A stretch of 40,924 bases of DNA from CAYQZD01 sp964421875 (GCA_964421875.1 CAYQZD010000025.1:1-40924); one strand, 5' to 3'; counted from the first letter of the stretch, positions 8,107 to 17,343 are shown. Notes: generated from the sequence alone by a model not told the origin. Made by a program: numbers and translations.

Positions 8107-9053
8107 CGGGGGAACTCCACCAGCGCTTTGAAGGTTTGGGGATTTTGAGCGTATTCGAAGGCTTTCAGGATTTGTTCGAAGGGGAAAACTCTGGAAATGA
8201 GGGGCTCGGTTTCAATCAGTCCCTGCTTTAGCAGTCTGATTGCGGGGGGGAACCTGCCGCATCTAGAGCCCAGCAGGGTGATTTCGTTCACCACCAGCGG
8301 GGCGGGATTGAAATCCAGAGCGCCGTGATAGGTGCTTTTGAGGACGATGGTTCCGCGGGGCTTGACCGCTTTGACTGCGTTTTCCCATCCGCCGGGGCTG
8401 CCGGAGGCTTCAATCACGATGTCGAAGCTGGCGGCGGGGGGTGTTTGCAGTGTGGTATCTATCCCCCATCTGCTGAAGAGGGCGGTTTTTTTTGGGATTT
8501 TTCCTGCAACGAGCAGGTTGATACCGTGAAGCCTGAGGGTTTGTGCTATGAGTGCGGCGAGTTTGCCATCTCCGATTATCAATGCTCCCCATTCGGGTTC
8601 AAGGCGTATTTGTTCGGCGATTTCCAGGGCTGCGGCTAAGGGTTCGATGAATACGGCTGCACGGTCGGGAATTTCGTCCGGGATTTCAAGCAGGTTTACG
8701 GCGGGGAGGGTGAAGTATTCGGCGAACACGCCGTTTCTGCCCATAATCCCCAGGGTGGTGCGGGTGGGGCAGTGGCGGGCTAAATCCTTGCGGCAGTATT
8801 CGCATTCACCGCATCCGGCGTTAATTTCTCCTACAACCCTCTTCCCCACCCAACCGGATTCATCGGCTTGCACCACTTCACCCACAAACTCGTGTCCGGG
8901 CACGCCCTTGAAGTTCATATATCCGGCGGCGATTTCCCGGTCGGTGGCGCAGAAGCCGGCGAGGCGGGTTTTAATCAGGGCTTCTCCCGGAGACGGTTCC
9001 GGTTGGGGAATATCTTTCAGGGAGATTTTTCCATCGTAATAGAGAGATTTCAT
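8103..9053 (-). CDS. zinc-dependent medium-chain alcohol dehydrogenase family protein
   Basis: The 316-residue protein belongs to the medium-chain dehydrogenase/reductase superfamily. Catalytic zinc ligands appear as Cys 35 (GFCATD) and His 54-Glu 55 (PGHEF), and the structural zinc site as Cys 81, 84, 87 and 95 (CxxCxxCx7C). The NAD(P) domain begins at about 150 (ALIIGDGKLAALIA), where the usual GxGxxG is weakened. FDIVIEASGS and the end match the family. Substrate cannot be told from the sequence; sugar-alcohol or threonine-dehydrogenase-like enzymes are closest in feel. It overlaps aroB by 4 nt, an unusual partner for that gene. A heptad repeat array sits directly before the ATG. Confidence 0.85.
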   Translation of the reverse strand: MKSLYYDGKISLKDIPQPEPSPGEALIKTRLAGFCATDREIAAGYMNFKGVPGHEFVGEVVQADESGWVGKRVVGEINAGCGECEYCRKDLARHCPTRTTLGIMGRNGVFAEYFTLPAVNLLEIPDEIPDRAAVFIEPLAAALEIAEQIRLEPEWGALIIGDGKLAALIAQTLRLHGINLLVAGKIPKKTALFSRWGIDTTLQTPPAASFDIVIEASGSPGGWENAVKAVKPRGTIVLKSTYHGALDFNPAPLVVNEITLLGSRCGRFPPAIRLLKQGLIETEPLISRVFPFEQILKAFEYAQNPQTFKALVEFPR

Positions 9054-9054
9054 A

Positions 9055-9089
9055 GAAGTAGCAAGTGAAAAGTGTAAAGAGTAAAGACC
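9055..9089. repeat. heptanucleotide tandem array (H4)
   Basis: Plus-strand units AGTAGCA, AGTGAAA, AGTGTAA, AGAGTAA, AGACC lie in 7-bp phase, 2 nt upstream of the start codon of the dehydrogenase-like gene. The same AGTNNCA-type unit is used in the arrays at 5828, 22541 and 24953. Confidence 0.65.
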
Positions 9090-9258
9090 GACCTAAAATC
9101 GCGCTTGCTTTAACGAAATGAGGTTAAGATATTGTTTTTCAGTCTTATTTATTTTTAGCTTCAATCCAGCGTCGAAAAAGATTCCGCCCTACTACGACCG
9201 CCTATATTCTCAATATGAAATTAAAATTGAAAGTTGAAAGATTTTTTGTGGTTTTTAC

Positions 9259-9286
9259 TTGACTTTTAAAGCAAAAATTATATTTT
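9259..9286 (+). promoter_or_regulatory. sigma70-like promoter for the zinc-ribbon gene
   Basis: TTGACT (9259-9264), a 16-bp spacer and TATTTT (9281-9286) sit about 50 nt before the ATG at 9337. The divergent position between two genes and the A/T-rich spacer support it. Confidence 0.5.
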
Positions 9287-9336
9287 GTAATTAGCAGGTG
9301 GAATCCAAATTAATCATTTCAAGGAGGTCAGGTATT

Positions 9337-9492
9337 ATGGCGGAAGTTGCCTATTGCGTTAAGTGTAAGACCAAACGGGAGATGAAGAATGCGGAACGCG
9401 TAAGTTTCAAAAACGGGAGGCCTGCGGTTAAGGGCAGCTGCCCTGTTTGCGGGACAGTGATGTTCAAGATCTTACCCAGTTCCAGCAAATAG
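9337..9492 (+). CDS. small zinc-ribbon protein, DUF5679-like
   Basis: The product has 51 residues with two CxxC knuckles, YCVKCKTK and SCPVCGTVMF, separated by about 28 residues. This fits the DUF5679 type of small zinc ribbon, whose central part reads RVSFKNGRPAVKG and which occurs in several phyla; its role is unknown, and nucleic-acid binding is only a guess. The ATG at 9337 is chosen because AAGGAGGT lies 9 nt upstream; an upstream in-frame start would bury that site in the coding region. It is a single-gene transcription unit, with promoter at 9259 and terminator at 9547. Confidence 0.88.
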   Translation: MAEVAYCVKCKTKREMKNAERVSFKNGRPAVKGSCPVCGTVMFKILPSSSK

Positions 9493-9546
9493 AGTCTATC
9501 GCGCTCGCCTTTTTCGCTTTTTCACAGGTCTAACACCTCAGTATCG

Positions 9547-9576
9547 AAAAGCCGTGGTTTTCATCACGGCTTTTTT
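9547..9576 (+). terminator. Rho-independent terminator
   Basis: AAAAGCCGTG (9547-9556), an 8-nt loop, CACGGC (9565-9570) and six T residues. It is 55 nt after the stop codon of the zinc-ribbon gene. Confidence 0.9.
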
Positions 9577-9890
9577 CGTTGTTGACACCGGCGCTTTTTC
9601 AGTGAGCTGACTCCTTTTAATGGATTAAACGGCGGCAAAGGCTATCCTGAACTATTCACAAATTAATTTTAATAGACAGGATTAACAGGATTTACTGGAT
9701 TTTAATTCAAGATTAATTTCTGTAAGATTTTAGGTTTGTGAAGCGTATACACAATTTGTCATTCCCGCAAGTGAACGAAGTGAACGCGTCGGGAATCTGA
9801 ACTTAGAATTTTACTGCTGTCAGATTCCAGGCAAGCTGGAATGACAGCAGTTTTTTAATGATGACTTCACATTGGTAAAGTGATACCATT
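9577..9890. other. intergenic region downstream of the GTPase gene
   Basis: No gene. It contains AACAGGATTTACTGGATTTTAATTC-type direct repeats (about 9674-9710), a palindromic TGTCATTCCCGC...GCGTCGGGAATC copy (9757-9797) and a strong stem-loop at 9814-9850 formed by CTGCTGTCA/TGACAGCAG around an inner ATTCCAG/CTGGAAT, followed by six T on the plus strand. The stem-loop may act as a terminator between the converging units, although the T run favours plus-strand transcripts. Confidence 0.6.
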
Positions 9891-10880
9891 TTATTCGGGT
9901 TGATCCTTTGCTGTCTGCTCGTCGAGTATAATTTTAGCTGCGGCGACCACTGATATATTTTCGCCTGCCAGCTTTTCCATTCTTGCGATTTTTTCCCGGT
10001 CCCAGAATTCACGGCGGATTTTTTCTTCGACACGTTTCCTTATTTTCCTCCGGCGCCGGTCGAACTGTTTCCGTAGCAGCAATCCTGCTTCATTCAAGTA
10101 GCTTCGGTGACTTTCCACCGCCTTTATCAGGTCATCCATTCCCTCTTCCGCGTTGGCGACGGTCTTTATGATTGAGGGCGCCCATCCATCCATCGGCCGG
10201 AATTTCAGGGCGGTTTCGATTTCGATGTATGCTCTTTCCGCCCCTTCCCTGTCGCATTTATTGAGGATGAAGATATCGCCGATCTCCATCAATCCCGCCT
10301 TCATCGCCTGAATCGAATCACCGGAACCGGGTATAAGCGCCACCAGGGTAGAATCCGCCGATTGGACGATATCCAATTCCGCCTGCCCCACGCCGACGGT
10401 TTCGATGATGATGATATCGCATCCGAAGCCATCGACGAGGTCAGCCACGTCTTCGGTAGCAAGCGCCAGTCCTCCGAGGGAACCCCTGGTTGCGAGAGAC
10501 CGTATGTATACACCAGGGTCCAGGCTTACTTTCGACATTCGGATTCGGTCACCGAGGAGGGCTCCGCCGGTGAAGGGACTTGAAGGGTCGACAGCGATAA
10601 TCCCCACGGTCATATCTTTTTCGCGAAACAGTTTGACAATACCGGAGACGATGGTGCTTTTTCCTACTCCGGGCGGTCCGGTGATTCCGAGGCGGTAGGA
10701 ACCTTTTAGGTAAGGGTGAACTCTATCGATGATTAGGTCCCGGCTGGCAGGATTATTTTCCACAATTGTCATCAGCCGTGACATCGCTAATCTATCTTGT
10801 CCGGAATACTCTTTGAAGAGCCTGTCTATATCGTATCTTTTAAGCATTGAGGTTTGGCGTCCGATTTCAGGTTGCGGCAA
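9891..10880 (-). CDS. MeaB/ArgK (MMAA-like) G3E GTPase
   Basis: The 329-residue protein belongs to the MeaB/ArgK family of G3E GTPases, which chaperone adenosylcobalamin mutases such as methylmalonyl-CoA mutase. Motifs are Walker A GPPGVGKST (68-76), VDPSSPFTGGALLGDRIRM (98-115), the ETVGVGQAE Walker B region and the NKCD base-specificity loop. The frame opens at a TTG directly after the Crp gene stop; an ATG at 10847 (MLKRYDIDR) is equally possible, and neither has a clear ribosome binding site. No mutase gene lies nearby, so its client is unknown. It is probably co-transcribed with the Crp/Fnr regulator just upstream. Confidence 0.9.
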   Translation of the reverse strand: MPQPEIGRQTSMLKRYDIDRLFKEYSGQDRLAMSRLMTIVENNPASRDLIIDRVHPYLKGSYRLGITGPPGVGKSTIVSGIVKLFREKDMTVGIIAVDPSSPFTGGALLGDRIRMSKVSLDPGVYIRSLATRGSLGGLALATEDVADLVDGFGCDIIIIETVGVGQAELDIVQSADSTLVALIPGSGDSIQAMKAGLMEIGDIFILNKCDREGAERAYIEIETALKFRPMDGWAPSIIKTVANAEEGMDDLIKAVESHRSYLNEAGLLLRKQFDRRRRKIRKRVEEKIRREFWDREKIARMEKLAGENISVVAAAKIILDEQTAKDQPE

Positions 10881-11558
10881 TCAGGAGAACTCCCTTTTAA
10901 ACCTCTCGAAGTCGTTGAATGTCAAGGTGTTTTGCTTTTTAATCAGTTTGTTTTCTTCTTCCAGTTTTTTAATGACTCTGGAGATGGTTTCTCTTGATGT
11001 TCCGGAGATGTTAGCCAGGTCTTTCTGGAGGGGGAGTTTTTTAATGACAACTTTCCCTTCCCTCATAACCCCGATATCCTCTGCCAGCCGGATGAGGGTA
11101 GTTGCGACACGGCCTCTGGCGTCCTGTAGTGAGAGGCTTTTAATTTGGGTGTCAGATTTTCGAATACGGTTTGCCAGTTCCTTGAGCAGGGTAATTGAGA
11201 TTTGCGGGTATCTTTGCAGGAGGTCGAGGAAGTCGCCTCTTCTGAGGACCAGCAGTTCGACATCTTCGAGGGCAGTTACGGTTGCGGAGCGAGTCAGCCC
11301 GTCGATGATGGAGAGTTCCCCAAAAAACTCTGCTTCTCCCATAATGGCGAAGATAACTTCGCCTCCGCTTTCATCGATTCTGGAGATTTTTACCCGGCCC
11401 ATTTTGATGATGAACAGATTCTGTCCCAGGTCGTCCTCGAAGAAGATAAGATTGTGTTTTTTATAACGCTTGGTGACCATCAAATCGACCACTCTGGCCA
11501 GGTCATTGTCGCTAAGACCGCTAAAAAGCGGGACGGTTTTCAGAAGCACAGAATCCAT
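10881..11558 (-). CDS. Crp/Fnr family transcriptional regulator
   Basis: The 225 residues form an N-terminal cyclic-nucleotide-type effector domain (about 10-125, with GEAEFFGELSIIDGLTRSATV resembling the cAMP-binding cassette), the dimerisation helix, and a C-terminal winged helix-turn-helix (QKDLANISGTSRETISRVIKKL). No N-terminal cysteine cluster for an Fnr-type Fe-S centre is present. The GELS and R-S-A-T residues suggest a nucleotide-like ligand, but this is not proven. It abuts the MeaB-type GTPase gene with no gap. A TATAAT lies about 40 nt upstream (minus strand, 11595-11600) with no good -35. Confidence 0.93.
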   Translation of the reverse strand: MDSVLLKTVPLFSGLSDNDLARVVDLMVTKRYKKHNLIFFEDDLGQNLFIIKMGRVKISRIDESGGEVIFAIMGEAEFFGELSIIDGLTRSATVTALEDVELLVLRRGDFLDLLQRYPQISITLLKELANRIRKSDTQIKSLSLQDARGRVATTLIRLAEDIGVMREGKVVIKKLPLQKDLANISGTSRETISRVIKKLEEENKLIKKQNTLTFNDFERFKREFS

Positions 11559-11668
11559 TGAAGCGCCTTTGGATTATTTGATGTTTTAGTTGATATTATA
11601 GACGATAGTTGTACGAGCGTTTATAAACGCTTGATTCTTACAATTTCGCCGGATACAATCCCAGGTTT

Positions 11669-11932
11669 CTATTGCTTCGTCCGGGGAGGCGCCGGTTCGT
11701 TGTTTACCTCTTTCACAGTTTCTTCCAGTAGTTCCCGGACTGCGGGTAAGATATATAGTCCTTGGTGCGGTTGTTTTGCCAGGGTTTGGAGTAGGACACT
11801 GATTTTTTTCTGTCTGGTATGTTGTCGATTAATGAAAATGAACCTATCCTCCTGCACCCTGCACCATCCTCCGTTGAAATCCCCCTTTTCCTCTCGAATT
11901 TCGAATCCCAGTTGTTCCGCCAGGGACATCAA
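11669..11932 (-). CDS. conserved small protein of unknown function
   Basis: The product is about 87 residues: LGFEIREEKGDFNGGWCRVQEDRFIFINRQ, then a helix KKISVLLQTLAKQ, GLYILPAVRELLEE and a basic, Pro-rich tail. Sequences of this layout (VRxE...GGxCRxxGxxxxxxN...LARAL...GLYLPPxxREL) are familiar as an uncharacterised family in FCB and deltaproteobacterial genomes. The start is uncertain: TTG 11932 or ATG 11929, both without a clear ribosome binding site; the frame stays open back to the manC stop, so overlap with manC is possible. It follows manC by about 30 nt, suggesting one operon. Confidence 0.65.
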   Translation of the reverse strand: MMSLAEQLGFEIREEKGDFNGGWCRVQEDRFIFINRQHTRQKKISVLLQTLAKQPHQGLYILPAVRELLEETVKEVNNEPAPPRTKQ

Positions 11933-11961
11933 TTCGGCGAGGACTCTTTCTTGATTCAGCT

Positions 11962-13029
11962 TTAAAGCAGGCGTTTTGCTTTCATCCTTTCCAGTTTATC
12001 CACCACCCCTTTAACATCCTGAGCCTTTTCGCGGTGACAGACGAGCAAGGCGTTGCCGCTTTCGACCACGATGAGGTTTTCCACTCCCACCAAAGCCACG
12101 AATCTTTTGGGGGAATTGACATAGCAGTTTTCGGCGTTCAGGAGCATACTTTCGCTGACAGCGGCGTTTCCCTGTTTATCCTTGGGGGCGCGGCGGTAAG
12201 CCTCTTCCCAGGAGCCGATGTCTCCCCATCCGAATCCACCTTCGATAACCTTCACCGACCGAGCGTGCTCCATAATACCGTAGTCGATGGAGATGTTTGA
12301 AATCCTTTTATAGGCACGTCGGAGGTGTTTATTGTAATTGTCGGAGCCGAAATATTTCTCGATTCTCAGTAATTGGTGGTGGAGTTCAGGGAGGAACTCT
12401 TCAAACCGCTTAATTATCAGGTCTGTTCTCCAGATAAATATGCCACTATTCCAGTAGAAATCTCCGCAGGCGAGGAACCGCCTTGCGGTTTCGAGGTTGG
12501 GTTTTTCGGCAAACGTTTTCACTTGATATAGGGGAGGTTCGCCGCTGCCGGATTCCTGTCTTTGTATGTATCCGTATCCTGTTTCCGGTCTGGTAGGAGG
12601 AATTCCGATGGTGAGGAGATTTTCCCCTTCAGCTGCGATTTCCACGGCTCTTCTGAGGCAGCGCTGGAATTCTTCGACGTTTTCGATGATATGGTCAGCA
12701 GGGAGGACAATCATCACGCCTTTGGGGTCGACCTGTCTGATGCGTATGGCTGCCAATCCGATGCAGGGAGCGGTGTTACGTCCGAAGGGCTCAATCACGA
12801 AGTTATCTTCATCCAGCCAGGACAGGGTTTGCAGGATGCGTCGGCGCTGATACTCGTTAGTTACGATGAAGATGTTTTCCTGCGGCGTGATGGGCATCAC
12901 ACGCTTGAGGGTCGCATCGATCAGGGGCGCTCCATCTACCAAGGGCAGCAGATGTTTGGGCCGGGCTCGGCGGGACATCGGCCAGAACCTGGATCCGACG
13001 CCGCCCGCCATAATCACTGAATAAGCCAT
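11962..13029 (-). CDS. manC: mannose-1-phosphate guanylyltransferase
   Basis: The enzyme makes GDP-mannose from GTP and mannose 1-phosphate for cell-surface glycans. The 355-residue protein has the nucleotidyltransferase signature GGVGSRFWPMSR, KHLLPL, the PADHII metal site, TGYGYI, FAEKP, DFYWNSGIFIW and GFGWGDIGSWEE. It is the monofunctional form and lacks the C-terminal phosphomannose isomerase cupin. Its ATG is preceded by no strong Shine-Dalgarno sequence. It is separated from the ugd and glycosylphosphotransferase genes by the Ig-like lipoprotein gene and repeats, but serves the same surface-sugar theme. Confidence 0.95.
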   Translation of the reverse strand: MAYSVIMAGGVGSRFWPMSRRARPKHLLPLVDGAPLIDATLKRVMPITPQENIFIVTNEYQRRRILQTLSWLDEDNFVIEPFGRNTAPCIGLAAIRIRQVDPKGVMIVLPADHIIENVEEFQRCLRRAVEIAAEGENLLTIGIPPTRPETGYGYIQRQESGSGEPPLYQVKTFAEKPNLETARRFLACGDFYWNSGIFIWRTDLIIKRFEEFLPELHHQLLRIEKYFGSDNYNKHLRRAYKRISNISIDYGIMEHARSVKVIEGGFGWGDIGSWEEAYRRAPKDKQGNAAVSESMLLNAENCYVNSPKRFVALVGVENLIVVESGNALLVCHREKAQDVKGVVDKLERMKAKRLL

Positions 13030-13802
13030 ATTTTACTACAACACAGGGGTGAGGCGTTTCCGGAATAAATTCCGATAGAGGTTTTTCTATCGCGACTCTC
13101 CTCAACGAGGTCTGAAAACAAAAGTTAGCGCATTGACTCTGCCGGTATTTACAGTTTTAATTGTTAAGATGCATGTATTAATTCCGTGCTCAGCCCCTTT
13201 TATCCTTCTTCATTTAATTTTTTGTAAAAGTTTACTGATTTGAAGCGCAAGATTCATCCTGATGCGCACTGCGGTGTTTAGCCGCAATCCGATTTTGTTA
13301 TTATCGAACAGGCTGTGCGGTGGGATTATCATTACGCTTATGATTTTAAATTGCTATATTTTTATTATAAGTATGAAATACCGAAGCATGTTCTCAATTA
13401 TAGTCATTCTTGAATAGAATGACAAGTCAAGGGATGTCATTCCTGCGAAACAGTCAGTCCGCACCCTGCGCCATATACCTATAAATCAGTTAGATGCTGT
13501 CGACTGTGGAGAGTCGACAGCATAACGCAAGACCTAATTGTCGCATTCTTGGACAAACTGGAAAGCAGGAATCCATCTTCTTGTATTTATATGTGTTACT
13601 GGACTCCCGCTTTCGCGGGAGTGACATATTATAAGGACAACTTTTTTTTGGAATCGCTTTAATAATCAACTATGAAATTTGCAAAATTATTTCACAAGAG
13701 TCAACTTTTCGGTGTTAATAAGATTCCCTGAACTTATGGAGTGGATTATTATATCAAGACCTACTTCCAACAGCGGTAGAAATTGGGAGTGATATGAAGG
13801 AT
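13030..13802. other. long intergenic region
   Basis: No gene is supported in 770 bp. The region includes an imperfect repeat TCTATCGCGACTCTCCTC (about 13083-13105; inverted relative of 4593 and 26835), an AT-rich stretch, a copy of the GCACCCTGCGCC family (13456-13528) and a two-hairpin element with CCATCTTCTTGTATTTATAT spacer and the ACTCCCGCTTTCGCGGGAGTGACA arm (13545-13627). Promoters for manC should lie at its left edge but none is obvious. Confidence 0.55.
13456..13528. repeat. dispersed repeat, GCACCCTGCGCC family, copy 2
   Basis: Close match to 176-248. Its right half is a hairpin, ATGCTGTCGAC / GTCGACAGCAT, which resembles the TGCTGTCGA/TCGACAGCA hairpin at 17421-17453. Confidence 0.65.
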
Positions 13803-15548
13803 TTATTTGAAGGGGATTACCACACCGTCGGTTTCCCATTTGGCGCGGACGCGGAAAGTGTCTTTGACTGCGGTATATTTTTCGGGGAAGCGGAAAGGTA
13901 CAAGCATTCCGTAGTCGTATCTACCGTTATTGTCACGGTCGAGGAAGGCTTCTAGGGTGTAACGCCCGGGGAGGACGTTCATCAGGGAGAATTTCCCTGG
14001 GGCGGGGAAGGACTTGCTGAGGGTTTCCTTCCCTTTTTCAAATAGGATTATCACGGTTGAGGTTGTGTCCTCAGAGGCGATGACACCCGACAGGTATCCG
14101 AATTCGCTTGAATCCGGCGGCGAAGGATAGGGTTCCACTTCAAGGACGATGACCGAATCGAGGGCTCGGTTTCCCGCGAGGTCTGCGAGAGCGCCGAGAT
14201 TGAAGCGGAACGAATCACCTTGCGAAAGGGCATTGGTGGATATACTGTAGGCTCCGTAACCAACGCTGGCGATATCGGAGGCGGGGATGGCTTTGGCGCT
14301 GTCGGGGAGGAGGAATCCGGCTGCCAGCGACTCGCGATTCACCTTTTCGCTGGTAATTATTCGGATAACGGCGGAGGCGGTATCTCCTTCAGCTTTGACT
14401 TCGAGGATGGCTGGTTTGAGGGTATCTTTCACAGCGACAGCTTTAAACTCCAGGGAATCCCGCATTGCCATTCCCCAGAAATCTACTCCACCGGCGATAT
14501 GGATTCTATACTGAATTGAATCCAATGGGGCGGTTTCCAGGACCAGCCTGGTTGAATCGAGGGGGTGGAGCCAGAATTCTTTCAAGGCGGTCGAATCCCC
14601 CTTTTCAACATCGATTATCGTAAATTCCTCAGTCCGGGGGAAAATTTCCAGGGGGCGGTCGAGGACGATATCGATACGTTCTCGGTGCAGGGGATTTACG
14701 GCTTGAATTCGGGGGAGGTGAGGCTTCCTTGCGGCGGCTTTAATATAAGTCAAGGCTGTAGTATCTTCATTCACAGAGAAATCAAAAGGCGCGAGGCCGA
14801 GGATGTCGCTTTCAGGATTATAGAGCCGGTCTTTATCGGCGTCGGAGAAAATCAGGAGGCGGTATTTTCCCGGGGGGAGGTATCGCAGTTCGAAGCCTCC
14901 ATCAATACCGGTCTGAGTCATAAAATCTGCTTTTTTCTTCAGCGGGAGGAGCTCGCGGCTCAAATCGTAAAGCGCCGCAATCATTCCCGCAGATTCGCCG
15001 ACGACTTTCCCCCTTACCACACCGTAGTCGAATTTCTGCCCGGTGCTGAAGGCGATAGTGTAGCTTTGTGCCATAGGGTTGCGTCTGAGGTCTTGCAGGG
15101 CGGTTCCGACGGTGACCACGTAGGTTTTATCTTTTTCCAGTCCTTTTCGGAACTTCACCTCGATTTTACTCAGTCCGACTCTGTATTTTATTACACCTTC
15201 GGGTTCCGGGGAGATAAAAAAAGCGTCTTTGAAGGATTGAGGTTCAATCCACTCATCCACTTCGAATAGGAGGCTGGCGTCAAGAGGGATGTTCACCTGT
15301 CCGTCCAGCGGCGCTATTGCCCAAACCGAGGGAGGCGTTTCATCAGCGGGGCCGCCGGTGGGGGGACCGGTTCGAGCGCATCCCGCCGTCAGAGTTGCGG
15401 CAAGTATTAGGATGAGATAATATCGGTAGAGAATTATACTGGCGGTGGATTTTCCAAAACGGAGAGAGGAAATCCCCCTCAAGAATCCCCTAAAAAGTGC
15501 GCTGAGTGATTTTTGCCGGGGAAGCCGGGAGGGAAGATATTTTTCCAT
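13803..15548 (-). CDS. Ig-like domain lipoprotein (SbsA-type Ig)
   Basis: The 581-residue protein has a hydrophobic segment ending TLTAGC, with lipidation at Cys 57, directly followed by ARTGPPTGGPADETPP. This is the conserved start of a family of Bacteroidota/FCB surface lipoproteins with an N-terminal SbsA Ig-like domain (IAPLDGQVNIPLDASLLFEVDEWI, then KTYVVTV and IAFSTG). Later regions hold beta-sandwich repeats and two carboxypeptidase-regulatory-like stretches (GGFELRYLPPGKYRLLIFSDADKD and a GKFSLMNVLPGRYTLEAFLDRDNNG copy). It ends WETDGVVIPFK. Function is unknown. The N-terminus is long; a TTG at 15482 would give a normal-length signal. Confidence 0.85.
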   Translation of the reverse strand: MEKYLPSRLPRQKSLSALFRGFLRGISSLRFGKSTASIILYRYYLILILAATLTAGCARTGPPTGGPADETPPSVWAIAPLDGQVNIPLDASLLFEVDEWIEPQSFKDAFFISPEPEGVIKYRVGLSKIEVKFRKGLEKDKTYVVTVGTALQDLRRNPMAQSYTIAFSTGQKFDYGVVRGKVVGESAGMIAALYDLSRELLPLKKKADFMTQTGIDGGFELRYLPPGKYRLLIFSDADKDRLYNPESDILGLAPFDFSVNEDTTALTYIKAAARKPHLPRIQAVNPLHRERIDIVLDRPLEIFPRTEEFTIIDVEKGDSTALKEFWLHPLDSTRLVLETAPLDSIQYRIHIAGGVDFWGMAMRDSLEFKAVAVKDTLKPAILEVKAEGDTASAVIRIITSEKVNRESLAAGFLLPDSAKAIPASDIASVGYGAYSISTNALSQGDSFRFNLGALADLAGNRALDSVIVLEVEPYPSPPDSSEFGYLSGVIASEDTTSTVIILFEKGKETLSKSFPAPGKFSLMNVLPGRYTLEAFLDRDNNGRYDYGMLVPFRFPEKYTAVKDTFRVRAKWETDGVVIPFK

Positions 15549-16017
15549 ACTGCGTTTTAGTCTATTACTGTTCTGGCAGGTTTATGCTTATCACCGAAAG
15601 ATGTGACCTGCTATAGAAACAAGTCAGGTCTCCGCTTCGCTAAAGACCTGACTTAACTGGAAATGCAGGAGCGTTCAATTGAATGTCCCTATCCAATCGC
15701 GTTATCTAGCGATTCTAAAAGGGCGTGTTTCCCATACGGTTTATACATGCTATCGATTCTTCGCAGACCGTCCGTAATTGTCATTGCGAGGACGCCAGCC
15801 GTACGGCTGGACGATGCAATCTATAAGGTTATATTAATCAATAAGATTGCTTAGCTTCGCTCGCAATGACAAACTGTGGTGGGTTAAGAACCCACCCTAC
15901 GATTCTGTCGACTGCGGAAACACGATACTACGGAAAGGGGGTTCCTGCAATAGCCCTTCAAGAATGACCATATCACTTATTTACACGAGTTTTACTAATC
16001 GTTTCCCAAACAATCAA
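15549..16017. other. repeat-rich intergenic region
   Basis: No gene. Elements are the hairpin TCAGGTCT...AGACCTGA (15627-15653, also at 6899), a CATTGCGAG-GACGCCAGCC-GTACGGCTGG palindrome (15782-15815), GATTGCTTAGCTTCGCTCGCAATGACA (15843-15870), the GGTGGGTTAAGAACCCACC palindrome (15875-15900) and a CTGTCGACTGCGGAAACACG fragment related to the 17415 repeat. Confidence 0.6.
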
Positions 16018-17343
16018 TCAGCGTGTGGAGTTTTTTGGCAGAGCCGAGCGTCCGATGCAGTAGTAAGTGAAACCTCTATTAACCATTTTCTTGGGTGACC
16101 AGATATTCCTTCCATCAAAAATGACGGTATCCTTCATCAGCGATTTCATCAATTCGTAGTCCGGTTCACGGAATTCGTTCCATTCGGTAACCAACATCAG
16201 AGCTTCGGCTCCCTCCAGAGCCTGGTATTGGTCGCTATTGTATTCGATTCTATCGCCCAGCACCGCCTTAGTAGTTTTAACCGCTTTGGGGTCGTAAGCG
16301 ACCACTTTCGCGCCTTTTTTCAGCAGGGTTTCAATGATGGTTAGGGAAGGGGCTTCACGCACATCGTCGGTTCGAGGTTTAAAAGCCAATCCCCAGAGGG
16401 CGATAGTTTTTCCCTTCAGGTCACCCTGGAAATGGGCTAAGAGTTTTTCCGCCAGCAGGTTTTTCTGATATTCGTTGACCTCGTGCACCGACTCCAGAAT
16501 TTTCATCCGAATATCATACTCCATCGCGGTTCTAATGATGGCTCTTACGTCTTTCGGGAAGCAGGAGCCGCCGTAGCCCACCCCTGGGAAGAGGAATTGC
16601 GGTCCAATCCGCTTGTCGGAGCCGATACCGAGTCTGACTTCATTGACGTCAGCTCCCACTTTTTCGCAGAGGTTGGCGATTTCGTTCATAAAGGTAACTT
16701 TAGTGGCGAGCATAGCATTGGCGGCGTATTTGGTGATTTCCGCGGATTTGACATTCATCACGATTACCGGGGATCCGGTTCTGATGAAGGGGGAATAGAG
16801 TTCCCTCATCTTCTCTTCAGCCCGTCGGGAGTCGACTCCGACGACCACGCGGTCGGGTTTCATAAAGTCTTCGACCGCATATCCTTCCTTGAGGAATTCA
16901 GGATTGGAGACGACGTCGAATTCGTGCTCCGTATGTTCAGCGATGACCGCCGCGACTTTTTCCGCGGTTCCCACCGGCACGGTGCTTTTATCTACCACTA
17001 TCTTGTATCCATTCATCGCTTTCCCAATGCCAGCCGCCACTTTCATCACCGCATTAAGGTCTGCGGAGCCGTCCACATCGGAGGGGGTCCCTACAGTGAT
17101 AAACAGTGTCTCGCAGGCTTTGACCGCGTAGTCCAGGTCAGTGGTGAAATTGATCCTTCCCTTATCCAGGTTTTCCCTCAGTATCTCACCTAAACCGGGT
17201 TCGTAGATAGGGAGTTCACCACAGTTCAACATATTGATTTTATCTTCATCGATATCATTACATATGATATGATTTCCGGTTTGTGCTAGACAGGAACCGG
17301 TGACCAATCCCACGTATCCGGTTCCGATGACGCAGATTTTCAT
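16018..17343 (-). CDS. ugd: UDP-glucose 6-dehydrogenase
   Basis: The enzyme oxidises UDP-glucose twice to UDP-glucuronate, a precursor for acidic surface polysaccharides. The 441-residue protein has the Rossmann start MKICVIGTGYVGLVTG, ITVGTP, DKSTVPVGTA, the catalytic GVGYGGSCFPKD cysteine (about residue 260), GLAFKPRTDDVREAPS and the C-terminal UDP-binding domain. The other UDP-sugar dehydrogenases (UDP-ManNAc, UDP-GlcNAc) share this fold, but the sequence reads as standard Ugd. It lies downstream of the glycosylphosphotransferase gene on the same strand, separated by a 200-bp gap holding two hairpins. Confidence 0.93.
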   Translation of the reverse strand: MKICVIGTGYVGLVTGSCLAQTGNHIICNDIDEDKINMLNCGELPIYEPGLGEILRENLDKGRINFTTDLDYAVKACETLFITVGTPSDVDGSADLNAVMKVAAGIGKAMNGYKIVVDKSTVPVGTAEKVAAVIAEHTEHEFDVVSNPEFLKEGYAVEDFMKPDRVVVGVDSRRAEEKMRELYSPFIRTGSPVIVMNVKSAEITKYAANAMLATKVTFMNEIANLCEKVGADVNEVRLGIGSDKRIGPQFLFPGVGYGGSCFPKDVRAIIRTAMEYDIRMKILESVHEVNEYQKNLLAEKLLAHFQGDLKGKTIALWGLAFKPRTDDVREAPSLTIIETLLKKGAKVVAYDPKAVKTTKAVLGDRIEYNSDQYQALEGAEALMLVTEWNEFREPDYELMKSLMKDTVIFDGRNIWSPKKMVNRGFTYYCIGRSALPKNSTR

